Source of the DNA: Calditrichota bacterium
Lineage (GTDB): Bacteria > CLD3
DNA: 64,000 nucleotides
Direction: 5' to 3'
Assembly: GCA_008501735.1 (NCBI GenBank)
Contig: QQUF01000009.1
Location: 20,862-84,861 of the forward strand
Under the pieces are notes generated by a model that worked only from the letters and a program-made list of their open reading frames with translations, was not told the DNA's origin and did no database searches. The translations under genes were made by a program, and so were the position numbers. Shown here in pieces: positions 43,574-54,678 of this stretch. The first letter of the stretch is position 1. Every line of letters starts with the position of its first letter.

Positions 43574-46228
43574 ATGAAAACGAATGAACTAAAATACACT
43601 GTTTACGGCTTTGCTTTTGGACTACTTTTTCCAATTATCGCAACTTTAATTGAGGCGTTAGTTAGTTTCGGAAGTTTGGGAATTAGTGCAATTTGGCAAT
43701 CTCAAATGACCCAACCACTTCTTTGGATAATTGACACTGCACCATTTGTTTTGGCTTTCTTTTCAAGAATTGCAGGAAAGCAACACGACGAACTTGAAAA
43801 GTCAATTATTCGCCTAAAGCACGTTACAGTTTCGAGAGATGAATTAGCACAAGAAGTCGCAGAACGTAAAAAAGTTGAGGCTTTATTACAAAATGCAAAA
43901 GAAGAAGCCGAGTCTGCGAACATTGCAAAAAGTGAATTTCTTGCAAATATGAGCCACGAAATCCGAACTCCAATGAATGCAATTATTGGAATGACGGAGC
44001 TTACTTTAGACACTCAATTAAAAGATGAACAAAGAAATTTTCTTAGAGTCGTGCATTCTTCGTCTGAAGCACTTTTGAGGGTAATTAATGATATTCTAGA
44101 TTTTTCAAAAATCGAAGCAGGTTTGATGGAAGTCGAATCAGTTCCATTTTCAGTAAGAGATGTTGTTGAACAAGTTGGTGAAATTCTCGGAATTCGTGCA
44201 AGCGATAAAAATTTAGAGCTAATAAGTTACGTCCAACCTGAAATTCCTATTAATGTTGAAGGCGACTCGACAAGACTAAATCAAGTTTTGATGAACCTTG
44301 TTGGTAATGCGATTAAGTTCACAGAAACAGGCGAAGTCGTAATGAAAGTTGAAAAGAAAGAGTTAATTGTCAACGAGGAAGATGGAAGTCAAAAAGTGAG
44401 GTTACTTTTTTCAGTTTCGGATACAGGAATTGGAATTACTCACACACAACAGAAAAAAATCTTTGAGAAATTTTCTCAAGAAGATTCTTCAACAACTCGT
44501 CAGTACGGTGGCACAGGACTTGGGTTGACAATTTCAAAATCTATCGTTGAACTTATGGACGGGAGAATTTGGTTAGAAAGTGAAAAAGGGAAAGGTAGTA
44601 ATTTTCTTTTTGAAATTGACTTTCCTTTCAAACCATCTGAAGAAAATATTACAGAATTTGCTTATCCTGATTTCAAAAATATTTCGGTCTTGGTAGTTGA
44701 TGACAATAAAACAAACCGTTTCATTCTAAACAATGTTCTTAATTCTTGGGGATTTACTGTTGCAGAAGTTCCGAGTGGACAAGAAGCAATCGATCATTTA
44801 AAGAATCCTGAAAATAAAGTTGATTTAGTTGTCTTAGATCACCAAATGCCTGGAATGGATGGAGTTCAAGTTGCTTACTCAATTCGTAATGATATGAATT
44901 TGAAAGACTTAAAAATTGTGATGCTTTCTTCTTGGGGAGGACTTTTACAGAAAGACAAAATTGCTTTGGATTTGGCAGATTCTGTAAGTAAACCAATAAA
45001 GCAATCTGTTTTGTTTGAAGTTTTGATGAAGGGATTGAGGTTTGAAAAAGCTACAGTTCAAACTCAGGAAACCGAAGTTCAAGTCAAAAAAGAAAAACGT
45101 AAAATTGTAAACCGTCAACATATTAGAATACTCTTAGTTGAAGACAATATTGACAATCAAAATTTAGCGAAGAAAATTTTGGAGAAAGCGGGTTTTTCAG
45201 TTGACGTTGCTAACAATGGTCAAATTGCTCACGAAGCAGTGAAGAGATTTTCTTTTGATTTGATTTTGATGGATATTCAAATGCCTGTAATGGGAGGCTT
45301 TGAAGCAACTACAGAAATTCGTAAATGGGAAAAAGAGACCAAGCACGCAAGAATTCCAATTGTTGCTTTGACTGCTCACGCTTTGGAAGGATATAGAGAA
45401 AAATGCCTTGAAAATGATATGGACGATTACATCACTAAACCTCTAAAAAGAAAAGATTTAATAAAAATTATTGACAATTGGGTTGACACAAGACCAATAA
45501 TTTTTATTGTTGATGATTTGGAAGAAAACAGACTTTTAATTGAAAGCTATTTGAAAAAAGACGGCTCTTACAAAATTTTAATGGCTGAAAATGGTAAGCA
45601 AGCTGTTTCATTATTTTTGCAAAAACCTGTTTCTCTGATTTTAATGGATATGGAAATGCCAGTTAAAAATGGTTATGAGGCTGCGAAGACGATTCGTGCT
45701 TTAGGAACAGGGAAAACGATTCCCATTGTAGCAATGACTGCTCATCAAGGTGCAGAGGAAATTAAAAAATGTATTGATTCAGGTTGTTCAGATTATATTC
45801 CAAAACCTATTCGAAGAAAAGATTTGTTTGAAATAATTGAAAAGAATTTGTTTCAAGAGAAACCTTCTTCAAAAACAGGTAAAGATTCTTCGAGAAAATT
45901 TCACCAAAATGAAATTGATGTTTACGTCGAAGGTGAACTTACAGAGTTAACGCCTAAGTTTTTACATAACCAATTTCTTAACGTTGACACAATTAAAAAG
46001 CTACTCGTAAGTAAAAGTTATCAAGAAATTAAAAAGATTGGTTTGACAATGCGTAACTCTGGTAGTGTTTACGGTTTTAATGAAATTAGCATTCTTGGAA
46101 AGGAAATTGAAAAGGCATCGGAAGATAACAATAGCGAAAAAATTGAGGTCTTAACAAACGGCTTAGTTGAATATTTACACCGCGTTAAAATTTATGATTC
46201 GGATAAAAAACTAATTTCTTTTGAATAA
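43574..46228 (+). CDS. Hybrid histidine kinase with three receivers and a degenerate HPt domain
   Basis: 884 residues. Two membrane spans (about 8-35 and 45-68), coiled coil ([20 protein letters not shown]), HisKA with H128 in [10 protein letters not shown], ATPase with [16 protein letters not shown] and GGTGLGLT. Receivers: D422 ([12 protein letters not shown]), D567 ([12 protein letters not shown]) and D692 ([12 protein letters not shown]), each with a lysine in SKP, TKP or PKP context. Residues about 780-884 align with the free HPt protein at 50651, but the phosphorylatable histidine is Leu824 (GLTMRNSGS instead of GHSMKGSGG), so this copy cannot accept phosphate. It therefore needs another HPt, perhaps the free one, for a complete relay. 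Start 38 bases after the phosphatase gene. Confidence 0.9.
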   Translation: MKTNELKYTVYGFAFGLLFPIIATLIEALVSFGSLGISAIWQSQMTQPLLWIIDTAPFVLAFFSRIAGKQHDELEKSIIRLKHVTVSRDELAQEVAERKKVEALLQNAKEEAESANIAKSEFLANMSHEIRTPMNAIIGMTELTLDTQLKDEQRNFLRVVHSSSEALLRVINDILDFSKIEAGLMEVESVPFSVRDVVEQVGEILGIRASDKNLELISYVQPEIPINVEGDSTRLNQVLMNLVGNAIKFTETGEVVMKVEKKELIVNEEDGSQKVRLLFSVSDTGIGITHTQQKKIFEKFSQEDSSTTRQYGGTGLGLTISKSIVELMDGRIWLESEKGKGSNFLFEIDFPFKPSEENITEFAYPDFKNISVLVVDDNKTNRFILNNVLNSWGFTVAEVPSGQEAIDHLKNPENKVDLVVLDHQMPGMDGVQVAYSIRNDMNLKDLKIVMLSSWGGLLQKDKIALDLADSVSKPIKQSVLFEVLMKGLRFEKATVQTQETEVQVKKEKRKIVNRQHIRILLVEDNIDNQNLAKKILEKAGFSVDVANNGQIAHEAVKRFSFDLILMDIQMPVMGGFEATTEIRKWEKETKHARIPIVALTAHALEGYREKCLENDMDDYITKPLKRKDLIKIIDNWVDTRPIIFIVDDLEENRLLIESYLKKDGSYKILMAENGKQAVSLFLQKPVSLILMDMEMPVKNGYEAAKTIRALGTGKTIPIVAMTAHQGAEEIKKCIDSGCSDYIPKPIRRKDLFEIIEKNLFQEKPSSKTGKDSSRKFHQNEIDVYVEGELTELTPKFLHNQFLNVDTIKKLLVSKSYQEIKKIGLTMRNSGSVYGFNEISILGKEIEKASEDNNSEKIEVLTNGLVEYLHRVKIYDSDKKLISFE

Positions 46229-46347
46229 ATTTAAAAAAGTAGAATTTTTAATTACGGATTTCACGTTACATTAAAAAATAATGTTTGAATTTTTAGGTAA
46301 GTAATATCTTAGTAATAATTTTTATTTAAAATAAAGGAAGTGACAAA

Positions 46348-47496
46348 ATGAAACTTGAACAATTACTTTGGACAGAACAAAACGGTTGGCAAAACGAATC
46401 ACCTGAAAAAAGTGTTGAAAACCCACAACTTGTTCTTTACTTCGGAAGTACAGGGGTTTTGGAATCGGGAGAACGTTATGATGATTTAAAAAAACGTTAC
46501 CCAAATTCAAATTTAATCGGTTGTACGACTTCAGGTGAAATTATTGAAGAAGATGTTTTTGATGATTCAGTTGTAGTAACTGCTATGGAGTTTGCTTCAA
46601 CAAAAACTCAAATTGCCACTTTAAAAATAGGTGATGTCGAAAATTCAACAGAAGCAGGAAAGAAATTAGCAGAAGAATTAAATTCTGACGGATTAGCTGG
46701 AGTTATGGTGATTTCAGATGGAGGAATGGTAAATGGAAGTCAATTAGTTAAAGGGCTTTCAAGTATTTTAGGAACTGAAATTCCAATTACTGGTGGATTA
46801 GCAGGAGATGGAGCAAGGTTTCAGAAAACTTTAGTCGGTTTTAACAATAGACCTGAGCAAGGAAGAATTGTCGCTATCGGACTTTACGGAGATAAAATTA
46901 CAATTGGTCACGGTTCAGTTGGTGGTTGGGATACTTTCGGACCTGAAAGAGAAATCACTCGCTCAAAAGACAACGTGCTTTTTGAACTTGATGGTAAGCC
47001 TGCTTTAGAACTTTACAAACTTTATCTTGGTGAAGAAGCAGCAAACTTACCAGGAAGTGCTTTACTTTTCCCACTTTCTGTCAGACCAAAAGACAGCAAA
47101 GAACAGGGAGTTGTAAGAACAATTCTTACGATTGACGAAGAGCAGCAAAGTATGACTTTTGCAGGTGATTTGCCAGAAGGTTACTCTGCACAACTTATGA
47201 GAGCTAATTTTGAAAGACTCATTGACGGAGCAGAAGAAGCAGCAAAAATTGCAAATACCGAAAATGAAATTGACGGTGAAAAATTAGCAATTTTAATTAG
47301 TTGTGTTGGCAGAAAAATGGTCTTGGGACAAAGAACTCCTGACGAAGTAGAAGCTGTTCACGAACTACTTGGTGAAGATGTTGCACAAATTGGATTTTAT
47401 TCTTACGGAGAAATTTCTCCTCACGTTGAAATTTCAGGCAGTTGTGAACTTCACAATCAAACAATGACTATTACTTTGCTCTCGGAAAATGCATAA
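46348..47496 (+). CDS. FIST-domain sensor protein
   Basis: 382 residues, no signal peptide or membrane span. FIST N-terminal domain with [38 protein letters not shown], the [13 protein letters not shown] region and [18 protein letters not shown]-terminal domain with [21 protein letters not shown] phrase (actual [13 protein letters not shown]), then [18 protein letters not shown] and [15 protein letters not shown] proteins are ligand-sensing partners of signalling systems, with amino acids proposed as ligands. The stop overlaps the start of the PAS kinase by eight bases (ATGCATAA), so the two are co-translated; FIST very probably feeds that kinase. Confidence 0.92.
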   Translation: MKLEQLLWTEQNGWQNESPEKSVENPQLVLYFGSTGVLESGERYDDLKKRYPNSNLIGCTTSGEIIEEDVFDDSVVVTAMEFASTKTQIATLKIGDVENSTEAGKKLAEELNSDGLAGVMVISDGGMVNGSQLVKGLSSILGTEIPITGGLAGDGARFQKTLVGFNNRPEQGRIVAIGLYGDKITIGHGSVGGWDTFGPEREITRSKDNVLFELDGKPALELYKLYLGEEAANLPGSALLFPLSVRPKDSKEQGVVRTILTIDEEQQSMTFAGDLPEGYSAQLMRANFERLIDGAEEAAKIANTENEIDGEKLAILISCVGRKMVLGQRTPDEVEAVHELLGEDVAQIGFYSYGEISPHVEISGSCELHNQTMTITLLSENA

Positions 47497-50400
47497 ACTC
47501 CTTGAAAAACAATTAAAAAGAGCTTCCAAAAGAACCTCTGACGGCGAACCGAATTTGGAAAAGTTGCTTGAAATGATTTCGGCAACTTATGACGAAGCAG
47601 ACAAAGAACGTCGTCTTAGAGATCGCTCACTTTCTTTAATGTCTGATGAACTTTTAGGTTTAAACAGTAAGATTAAAGAACAGGGTGAAGCTCGAATTCA
47701 CGGAATAATGGATAACGTTGTTGATGGAATTCTAACTATTGATAGTCAAGGGAGAATTGAATCTTTCAATTCTTCAGCAGAAAGAATTTTTGGCTATTCC
47801 GCAAGTGAGATTTTGGGACAAAGTGTTACTTATTTATTTGAAAATATTAATAATGATTTTGAAAATTTTATAGAAAAGTATTTCAGTGACAAGGATTCCG
47901 AATCAACTAAAATTCGTGATGAAGCGACTGCACGTCGAAAGGATCTTTCTGTTTTCCCAAGTGACTTAGCTGTAAGTTCGATGACAGTTGGTGAAGAAAA
48001 ACTTTTCATTGCCACAGTGCGAGATATTACAGAACGTAAAAAAGCTGAAAATGAGCTTCTCAAAAGGGATATTTTACTTCAAGCTGCTTCACAAGCAACA
48101 AATTATTTACTTAGGGGAAAAGACCTTGAAAGTTCAATTAAACAAGTTCTTGAAACTTTGGGAAGAGCTACTTTTTCAGATAGAATTCACATTTTCCAAA
48201 ACTTGGAGTTGGAAGATGGAACTAAAGTTTATTCTCAAAGATATGAATGGACGGCATCTCACTCAAATTCATTAATCCACAGTCCGGAATCCAAACTTTT
48301 TACTTGGGGGAAATTTGGTCTTGAGCGTTGGTTTGATTTGTTCAGCCGTGGAGAAACCATTTCTTCAAAAGTGAAAGATCTTGAAGAGAAAGAGCAATTT
48401 ATTTTGAAGTCACAAGGAGTTCTTTCTTTTTTAAGTGCTCCAATTTTCGTAGGTGATAAATTTTGGGGATTTATTGGTTTTGATGATTGTCATTCTGAAA
48501 GAGAATGGTCAAAAAATGAGGAAGCAATTTTATTTTCGGCTTCTGCAAGTATTGGCGAAGCGATAGAACGACAGAAAGACAAAAATAATTTGATTGAAGC
48601 AGTAAATGCTGCTGAGCAAGCTAATGTTTCTAAAAGTGAATTTTTGGCAAATATGAGTCACGAAATCCGAACTCCACTTAATGCAATCATTGGAATGACG
48701 GAGTTAACTTTAGATACTGATTTAAATCGCGAACAAGATGGATTTCTGAAAGTTGTGCTTTCCTCTTCTGAAGCACTTTTACGAGTCATTAATGACATTC
48801 TTGATTTTTCAAAAATTGAAGCAGGGCAAATTGAATTAGAACACATTGGATTTAATATTCGCGAAGTTGCAGAGAGCGTTGCTGAGGTTTTAAGTGTTAA
48901 AGCAAATGAGAAGAAAGTCGAAATGATTTGTTTTGTCGAACAACAAATTTCGCCTTTTGTAGTCGGAGACCCTGATAGAATTAGACAAATTTTGATAAAC
49001 CTTGTTGGTAATGCTATAAAATTTACAACAATTGGTGAAGTTGTCATTAAAGTTGAAATGGAAAGTGTAGAAGAAAATCAAAATGGTAAAAAAATACAAC
49101 TTCACTTTACTGTCTCGGATACTGGAATTGGAATTGCACAAGAAAAAGTCGGTAAAATTTTTGAAAAGTTTGCACAAGAAGACAGTTCGACAACTAGAAG
49201 ATTTGGGGGAACTGGACTAGGGTTGAGTATTAGTAAACTTCTTGTCGAATTGATGGGCGGAACAATTTGGGTTGAAAGTGAAGAAGGAAAGGGAAGTAAA
49301 TTTCACTTTACTTTACCTTTTGAAATTTCTGAACAGCAACCTGAGAAAACCGAATTTATCTACCCAAGTTTTGAAAACTTTAATGTTTTGATAGTTGACG
49401 ATAATTCGACTAATCGTTTAATTCTTAGAAAAATGCTCCTTGCTTGGAATTTCAAAGTTGAAGAAGTTAGCAGTGGAAGAGATGCACTCAATTTACTTCA
49501 AGCAAAGCAAATTGATTTGGTAATTCTTGACCACCAAATGCCTGGAATGGATGGAGTTCAAGTAGCTGAACTAATTTCACATAACCCGAAATTAAGTAAA
49601 ACAAAAATGATAATGCTTTCTTCTTGGGGTGGAATAAAAATTGAAATTGCAAGAAAGTATGGAATCTCTCATTCAATTACAAAGCCTGTCAAACAATCAA
49701 ATTTATATAATATTTTGCTTGAGGTTTTTAGGCTTAAAAAATCAATTGTTGATGAAAAACAAAACCGTTTAATCACTGAAACAAGTTTGAAAAACAAACC
49801 TAAGATTTTACTAGTTGAAGACAATCCAGATAATCAGAATTTGGCAAAAAATATTTTGACAAGAGCTGGTTACGAGGTTTCAATTGCAGATGATGGTAAA
49901 ATTGGCTACGAAAAATTTATGGCTTTCCAATATGATTTGGTTTTAATGGATATTCAAATGCCTATTATGGATGGATTTGAAGCAACCAAAGCAATTCGTG
50001 ATTTCGAGAGGAAAGAACAATTAGAACGCATTCCAATTGTTGCCTTTACAGCACACGCAGTTACTGGTTATTATGAAAAATGTCTTGAAAATGATATGGA
50101 CGATTATATCACTAAACCTTTGAAAAGAAAGACTTTTTTGCAAAAAATTGACAGTTGGATTGATAGAAGACCAAAAATTTTAATAGCTGATGATTCGGTT
50201 GACAATCAAAAATTATTCAAGATTTATACTAAAAAATTAGAAGATTTCAGATTTATATTTGTTACGAATGGGCAACAGGCTTTAGATGAGTTTAATCGTC
50301 AAAGTATTTCATTAATTTTAATGGATATGGAAATGCCAGTTATGGATGGATACACAGCAACTACAAAAATTCGTGAGCTAGAAAATGGTAGTAAAGTTCC

Positions 50401-50575
50401 AATTATCGCTTTGACTGCTCATCACGGAACTGAAGCTGTAAAAAAATGTTTGAGTGCTGGCTGTAATGACCACCTTGGAAAACCGATTAGGAAACAGAAA
50501 TTAATTGAATTAATCAAGAGTTACTTTGAAAGTGGTGAAAATGCCAAGACTGATGAAAGTAAAAAAATTGCTTGA
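47489..50575 (+). CDS. PAS/GAF hybrid histidine kinase with three receivers, FIST-coupled
   Basis: 1028 residues, soluble. The N-terminal about 70 residues ([34 protein letters not shown]) are typical of FIST-linked kinases. A PAS domain follows ([23 protein letters not shown], about 68-190), then a GAF-like domain (about 205-360), HisKA with H391 ([10 protein letters not shown]), ATPase ([25 protein letters not shown]), and three intact receivers ([37 protein letters not shown] with matching TKP, TKP and GKP lysines). No HPt is fused; the protein ends 18 residues after the third receiver. The free HPt gene starts 75 bases later with a hairpin between. It starts inside the FIST gene. Confidence 0.92.
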   Translation: MHKLLEKQLKRASKRTSDGEPNLEKLLEMISATYDEADKERRLRDRSLSLMSDELLGLNSKIKEQGEARIHGIMDNVVDGILTIDSQGRIESFNSSAERIFGYSASEILGQSVTYLFENINNDFENFIEKYFSDKDSESTKIRDEATARRKDLSVFPSDLAVSSMTVGEEKLFIATVRDITERKKAENELLKRDILLQAASQATNYLLRGKDLESSIKQVLETLGRATFSDRIHIFQNLELEDGTKVYSQRYEWTASHSNSLIHSPESKLFTWGKFGLERWFDLFSRGETISSKVKDLEEKEQFILKSQGVLSFLSAPIFVGDKFWGFIGFDDCHSEREWSKNEEAILFSASASIGEAIERQKDKNNLIEAVNAAEQANVSKSEFLANMSHEIRTPLNAIIGMTELTLDTDLNREQDGFLKVVLSSSEALLRVINDILDFSKIEAGQIELEHIGFNIREVAESVAEVLSVKANEKKVEMICFVEQQISPFVVGDPDRIRQILINLVGNAIKFTTIGEVVIKVEMESVEENQNGKKIQLHFTVSDTGIGIAQEKVGKIFEKFAQEDSSTTRRFGGTGLGLSISKLLVELMGGTIWVESEEGKGSKFHFTLPFEISEQQPEKTEFIYPSFENFNVLIVDDNSTNRLILRKMLLAWNFKVEEVSSGRDALNLLQAKQIDLVILDHQMPGMDGVQVAELISHNPKLSKTKMIMLSSWGGIKIEIARKYGISHSITKPVKQSNLYNILLEVFRLKKSIVDEKQNRLITETSLKNKPKILLVEDNPDNQNLAKNILTRAGYEVSIADDGKIGYEKFMAFQYDLVLMDIQMPIMDGFEATKAIRDFERKEQLERIPIVAFTAHAVTGYYEKCLENDMDDYITKPLKRKTFLQKIDSWIDRRPKILIADDSVDNQKLFKIYTKKLEDFRFIFVTNGQQALDEFNRQSISLILMDMEMPVMDGYTATTKIRELENGSKVPIIALTAHHGTEAVKKCLSAGCNDHLGKPIRKQKLIELIKSYFESGENAKTDESKKIA

Positions 50576-50590
50576 GTTAAAAATGCTTTT

Positions 50591-50626
50591 TCTTAATTTA
50601 TCAAAGTTGGCATTTATAAATTAAGA
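50591..50626 (+). other. Hairpin between kinase and HPt genes
   Basis: TCTTAATTTAT (50591-50601) pairs with ATAAATTAAGA (50616-50626), 11 bp with a 14-base loop. It is A/T-rich without T-tract. It could set relative HPt expression or stabilise the mRNA; otherwise chance. Confidence 0.35.
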
Positions 50627-50650
50627 TTGAAAATTTGAGGTTTTAAAATA

Positions 50651-50965
50651 ATGAGCGAACAAATTGTTGTTTACGTTGATGAAGATTTAGAAGACTTGGT
50701 TCCAGGGTTCTTAGAAAACCGAAATGAAGATATTGATTCAATTAAACAGTTGATTCAAGATGGAAATTTTCCAGATGTTCAAAGAATTGGACACAGTATG
50801 AAAGGTTCTGGTGGAGGTTATGGATTCGACAAAATTAGTGAAATAGGAAAGGGGATCGAAGAATTTGCCAAATCAGAAAGCAAAGATGAAATCCTAAAAC
50901 TTGTAAATGATTTAGCACATTACTTGTCTGTTATCAAAATTGAATTCATCGAAAGTGAATGGTAA
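50651..50965 (+). CDS. Free HPt phosphotransfer protein
   Basis: 104 residues, a single four-helix HPt domain. Phosphorylatable H48 lies in RIGHSMKGSGGGYGF, matching the HxxKG[ST] pattern. Preceding residues (VYVDEDLEDLVPGFLENRNEDIDSIKQLI) are the N-terminal helices. The sequence aligns along its full length with the C-terminal 100 residues of the kinase at 43574, which has lost the histidine. It should shuttle phosphate between receivers of the hybrid kinases and, perhaps, the receiver of the phosphatase at 42343. It has a GAGG-like ribosome site and lies directly after the PAS kinase. Confidence 0.92.
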   Translation: MSEQIVVYVDEDLEDLVPGFLENRNEDIDSIKQLIQDGNFPDVQRIGHSMKGSGGGYGFDKISEIGKGIEEFAKSESKDEILKLVNDLAHYLSVIKIEFIESEW

Positions 50966-51007
50966 AATTTTAATTTCAAATCGGGATTAATAAATTCAGG
51001 TAATTTT

Positions 51008-53650
51008 ATGACTCAAGAAAACCCAAAATCTAATCAGAATATTCTTGAGTTTGAAGAATCTATCGCTCTTAGTTCCGAAGAAGTAACTCGCAGAAATGAA
51101 AAACGAAAATATTTTGTAAACGTAAAAAGAGTTCCTCTTCTTAGAGTTTTTGGCTTCATTTGTATTGCAATTTTCGTTTATCTTCACAACACTTTTATTC
51201 TCAAATCTTTTTCCCTATCAGACTACTTGCTTTTGCTTGGAATTTCCTTTTCCTACTCATTCATCTCTTGGGGAGTTCTTTATCTTTTTTATGAAAAAGT
51301 TAAATTTTTTGATTTGGGAATTTTCTTTTTAAGCCTTGATATTTTCTTCTTCACTTTACCTGTTTATTTTTCTGGTGGAACGGAAAGTTGGCTTTTTATT
51401 CTTTTAATAATTAGGGTTGCTGACCAAACTAATACGACTTTTAAAAGAGTACTTTTGTTTTCTCACCTTTGTACGATTTCCTATTTAGGAATGTTAGTTT
51501 ACATCGAAAATGTTGACAATACCCCTGTGGATTGGAGTGTCGAATTAATAAAAGCACTTTGCATTTACCTTTCTAATATTTACATCTCATTAACTGCACA
51601 AACTGCCGAAAAATTAAGAATGAAAACAGTTAAATCAATCGAAACGGCTAAAGGTTTGATTTTTAAATTAAGTGAGAAGACAGAAGAGTTAAAAGAAGCT
51701 CAAGAAGAAGCTGAAAACTTAAGCCAAGCTAAAAGTGAATTTTTGGCGAATATGTCTCACGAGATTCGTACTCCAATGAATGCAATTATTGGAATGACGG
51801 AATTGACTTTGGAAACGGAACTTTCTGTTGAACAAAAAAGATTCCTTGATACAGTTAAGTCTTCAACCAATTCTCTACTTAAAATTGTTGATGACATTTT
51901 AGATTTCTCAAAAATTGAAGTCGGGCAAATTGACCTTGAAGAAATTCATTTCAAAATTATCGAAGTAATCGAGGAAGTATCAGAAAGTTTTGCTCAAAAA
52001 GCTTACATAAAAGGCATTGAATTAATTCATTTTGTTGATTCAGAAGTTCCGCAAACTCTTAAAGGTGACCCTTTAAGACTCAAACAAATTCTAATTAATT
52101 TGCTAAGTAATGCCGTAAAATTCACAGAAAAAGGTGAGATTTTTGTAAAGGTTGAAGTTAATTCTTTTGACCAAGAAGCAAAAAATGTGGACTTACTTTT
52201 CACAATTTCAGACACTGGAGTTGGGATTTCCGATGAAAAGAAAGTTACAATTTTTGAAAAATTTTCTCAAGCTGATTCATCTACAACAAGAAAATACGGT
52301 GGAACAGGTTTAGGGCTTTCGATTTCAAAATCTCTAATTGAATTGATGGGTGGAAAAATTTGGGTTGAAAGTGAAGAGGAAAAAGGTAGTAAGTTTTTCT
52401 TTACCTCAAAGTTTAATCTTTCTGATTTAAAATCAAGTTCTTCAAATTCAGACAACCTTCAAGGTGATTACTCAAAAATCAAAGTATTAGTCGTTGACGA
52501 TAATGAGACGAATCGGTTCATTTTAAAATATGCTTTGAAAAGTTGGAAGTTTGAAGTTAAAGAAGCAGAAAATGGAAAAATTGCTTACAATTTGTTGAAA
52601 AAAGAAGAATTTCATCTTTTATTACTTGACCACCAAATGCCAGAAATGAGTGGAATTGATTTGGCGAAAGAAATACGTTTGAAGCTGAAAAATGACAGCC
52701 TTCAAATTTTAATGCTTTCTTCAGATATGAGAATCGAACCTAAGGTTTTCAAGAGTTTGAATATCTTTGAACTTCTTAACAAACCTGTCAAACGTGAAAA
52801 ATTAGAAAATAGTCTGAAACTTGTCATTGATGAGATTTTACATCAGAAGAAAGAAGTTGTAAAGCCAAAAGTAAAATTGCGTTCCAAAAAAGTGAGGCAC
52901 AGAATTCTTCTTGTTGAAGATAGTTTGGACAACCAAAAATTAGCAAAAATCATTTTGAAAAAAGCAGGTTACTTTGTTGATATTGCTGATAACGGTGAAA
53001 TTGCGGTGAAAATGTTTGGGAAAAATGAATATGATTTGATTTTGATGGACATTCAAATGCCTGTGATGGACGGATTTGATGCAACTCGTAAAATTCGTGA
53101 AAATGAGCAATTAAACAGACTTGAACGGGTTCCAATAATTGCATTAACAGCCCACGCAATGGCTGGTTATCGCGAAAAATGTATTGCAAATGGAATGGAC
53201 GATTACGTTACAAAACCAATAAATAAAAAGTTTCTGATGACAAAAATTATAGAATGGATTGATTTTAGACCATTAATTTTGATTGGGAATTTGCCAAGTG
53301 AAATTAATAAAAAGATTACGTCTGAACTTAGTGGCGAAAATTTTAGAGTTTGTAATTTAGAAAGTCAAAATGAGATTTTGAATAAATTTGAAAGAGCTGC
53401 GGTCTCTGCTTTGATTTTAGATTTTGAAGAGGTTAAAAAAGATGATTTTGCTTTAATTTTCAAAATTCGTGAAAACAAAGAGTTTACTTCAATTCCAATT
53501 TTGATTTATTCAAAAGAGGAAATAATTCTCGATGATTTTGAAAAGAACGGTTTGGATTTGAGAGAAAGAATTTTATGTTTAGCAGACTTAAGTAAGATTT
53601 TAGAAAAATTAAATTTTGCTTTGGAAATTACAATCGCAGAAAAACCTTAG
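51008..53650 (+). CDS. Membrane hybrid histidine kinase with two active and one degenerate receiver
   Basis: 880 residues. Residues 1-35 are charged and cytoplasmic. About six membrane spans follow (residues 38-60, 68-95, 100-118, 120-140, 146-162, 175-200) with no recognised sensor family. HisKA has H251 ([10 protein letters not shown]), ATPase [17 protein letters not shown] and GGTGLGLS. Receiver 1 ([22 protein letters not shown]), receiver 2 ([30 protein letters not shown]). The third receiver-like domain (about 760-875) keeps an Asp at the phosphosite ([10 protein letters not shown]) but lacks the acidic pair (ILIGNLPSE) and the KP lysine, so it is probably a pseudo-receiver. Gene starts 42 bases after the HPt gene. 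Confidence 0.9.
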   Translation: MTQENPKSNQNILEFEESIALSSEEVTRRNEKRKYFVNVKRVPLLRVFGFICIAIFVYLHNTFILKSFSLSDYLLLLGISFSYSFISWGVLYLFYEKVKFFDLGIFFLSLDIFFFTLPVYFSGGTESWLFILLIIRVADQTNTTFKRVLLFSHLCTISYLGMLVYIENVDNTPVDWSVELIKALCIYLSNIYISLTAQTAEKLRMKTVKSIETAKGLIFKLSEKTEELKEAQEEAENLSQAKSEFLANMSHEIRTPMNAIIGMTELTLETELSVEQKRFLDTVKSSTNSLLKIVDDILDFSKIEVGQIDLEEIHFKIIEVIEEVSESFAQKAYIKGIELIHFVDSEVPQTLKGDPLRLKQILINLLSNAVKFTEKGEIFVKVEVNSFDQEAKNVDLLFTISDTGVGISDEKKVTIFEKFSQADSSTTRKYGGTGLGLSISKSLIELMGGKIWVESEEEKGSKFFFTSKFNLSDLKSSSSNSDNLQGDYSKIKVLVVDDNETNRFILKYALKSWKFEVKEAENGKIAYNLLKKEEFHLLLLDHQMPEMSGIDLAKEIRLKLKNDSLQILMLSSDMRIEPKVFKSLNIFELLNKPVKREKLENSLKLVIDEILHQKKEVVKPKVKLRSKKVRHRILLVEDSLDNQKLAKIILKKAGYFVDIADNGEIAVKMFGKNEYDLILMDIQMPVMDGFDATRKIRENEQLNRLERVPIIALTAHAMAGYREKCIANGMDDYVTKPINKKFLMTKIIEWIDFRPLILIGNLPSEINKKITSELSGENFRVCNLESQNEILNKFERAAVSALILDFEEVKKDDFALIFKIRENKEFTSIPILIYSKEEIILDDFEKNGLDLRERILCLADLSKILEKLNFALEITIAEKP

Positions 53651-53709
53651 TTACAAAATGGATTTTTGTCAGAGCAAATGTGTAAAAACTCTATCTAGGA
53701 GAAAAATTT

Positions 53710-54048
53710 ATGAAATTTGAAGAAATCAAAGACGAAGATATTTGGATTTTAAAATTTTTGGAAGACAGGTTTGACTCAATGTCAGTTTCAGATTTTAAGG
53801 AAAAAATCACTGCGGAAGTTGAAAATGGTAATAATAAAATTTTACTCAATTTAAATTACGTTGATTTTGTCGATAGTAGTGGCTTAGCGGCCTTGGTTTA
53901 TTGTTTTAAGATTATTGGAGCAGGAGGAAAATTTGGCATTTGTCAACCAAAAGATACTGTAATGAGTATGTTAAAATTGACACGAATGGATAGAGTTTTC
54001 AAGATTTATGAAAGTGAAGAGCAAGCAATTTCTGATTTTAAAAAATAA
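53710..54048 (+). CDS. STAS-domain anti-sigma factor antagonist (RsbV type)
   Basis: 112 residues, one STAS domain. The phosphorylatable serines are in FVDSSGLAALVYCFK (Ser56/Ser57), preceded by ILLNLNYVD and followed by GGKFGICQP and LTRMDRVFKIYESEEQAI. It should be phosphorylated by the RsbW-type kinase encoded 113 bases downstream and dephosphorylated by the SpoIIE-type phosphatase at 42343, switching between free and bound states. What it controls is unknown; no sigma factor is adjacent. AGGAG-type ribosome site. Confidence 0.93.
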   Translation: MKFEEIKDEDIWILKFLEDRFDSMSVSDFKEKITAEVENGNNKILLNLNYVDFVDSSGLAALVYCFKIIGAGGKFGICQPKDTVMSMLKLTRMDRVFKIYESEEQAISDFKK

Positions 54049-54161
54049 TTAACAAAATAGTTGTAAAAATTTTTTTGAATAACAAAATTAAAATTGTAAT
54101 TTACTTAGAAGCTGATTTACGATAGAAATTTGAAATCCCAAAACTTTTGGAGAAATTTCTT

Positions 54162-54599
54162 TTGAAAGAAAGAAAGATAAAATTTACAGTTGATAGCAAT
54201 TTGGAAGATGTAGCGTTGATTGGAACATCTGTTAATAGATTGTGTACAACTATGAACTTATCTGATGTTGAAGCTTATAACATTGAACTTTGTGTTGTTG
54301 AAGCGGCAAATAATTGTGTAAAACATGCATATAACTTTCAAGGTGGTAGCGAAGTTGAAGTTGTTTTTACATTTTTTAACGGCGAAATTAAAATTGAAAT
54401 TTGTGACAGAGGGCAGACAATGCAAAGAAAGTCAGAAACTCCAACTTTAGAGTTTGATCCTGACGATATGGAATCATTACCTGAAAGTGGAATGGGACTT
54501 TACATAATCAGCGAAGTAATGGATAAAATGGAGTACGCAACTTCAGAGGGTAAAAATATTTTAACAATGATTAAAAAGATTGCTCCTGTAACCTTATAA
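54162..54599 (+). CDS. RsbW-type anti-sigma serine kinase
   Basis: 145 residues from the TTG at 54162, preceded by GGAG at nine bases; a TTG at 54147 would add five residues. HATPase_c_2 fold: N-box ELCVVEAANNCVKHAY, G1 box EICDRGQTMQ, G2 region ESGMGLYIISEVMDK. It should bind and phosphorylate the STAS protein and sequester an unknown target when the STAS protein is phosphorylated. It is the last gene of the signalling island. No sigma factor is encoded beside it, so the switched target may lie elsewhere. Confidence 0.9.
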   Translation: MKERKIKFTVDSNLEDVALIGTSVNRLCTTMNLSDVEAYNIELCVVEAANNCVKHAYNFQGGSEVEVVFTFFNGEIKIEICDRGQTMQRKSETPTLEFDPDDMESLPESGMGLYIISEVMDKMEYATSEGKNILTMIKKIAPVTL

Positions 54600-54678
54600 T
54601 TATTGTTCTAAAAACCAAAAAGTCATCTATAAAAATTTAACTCACTTTAATATTTAATCAAATTTTGGAAACAAAGTA

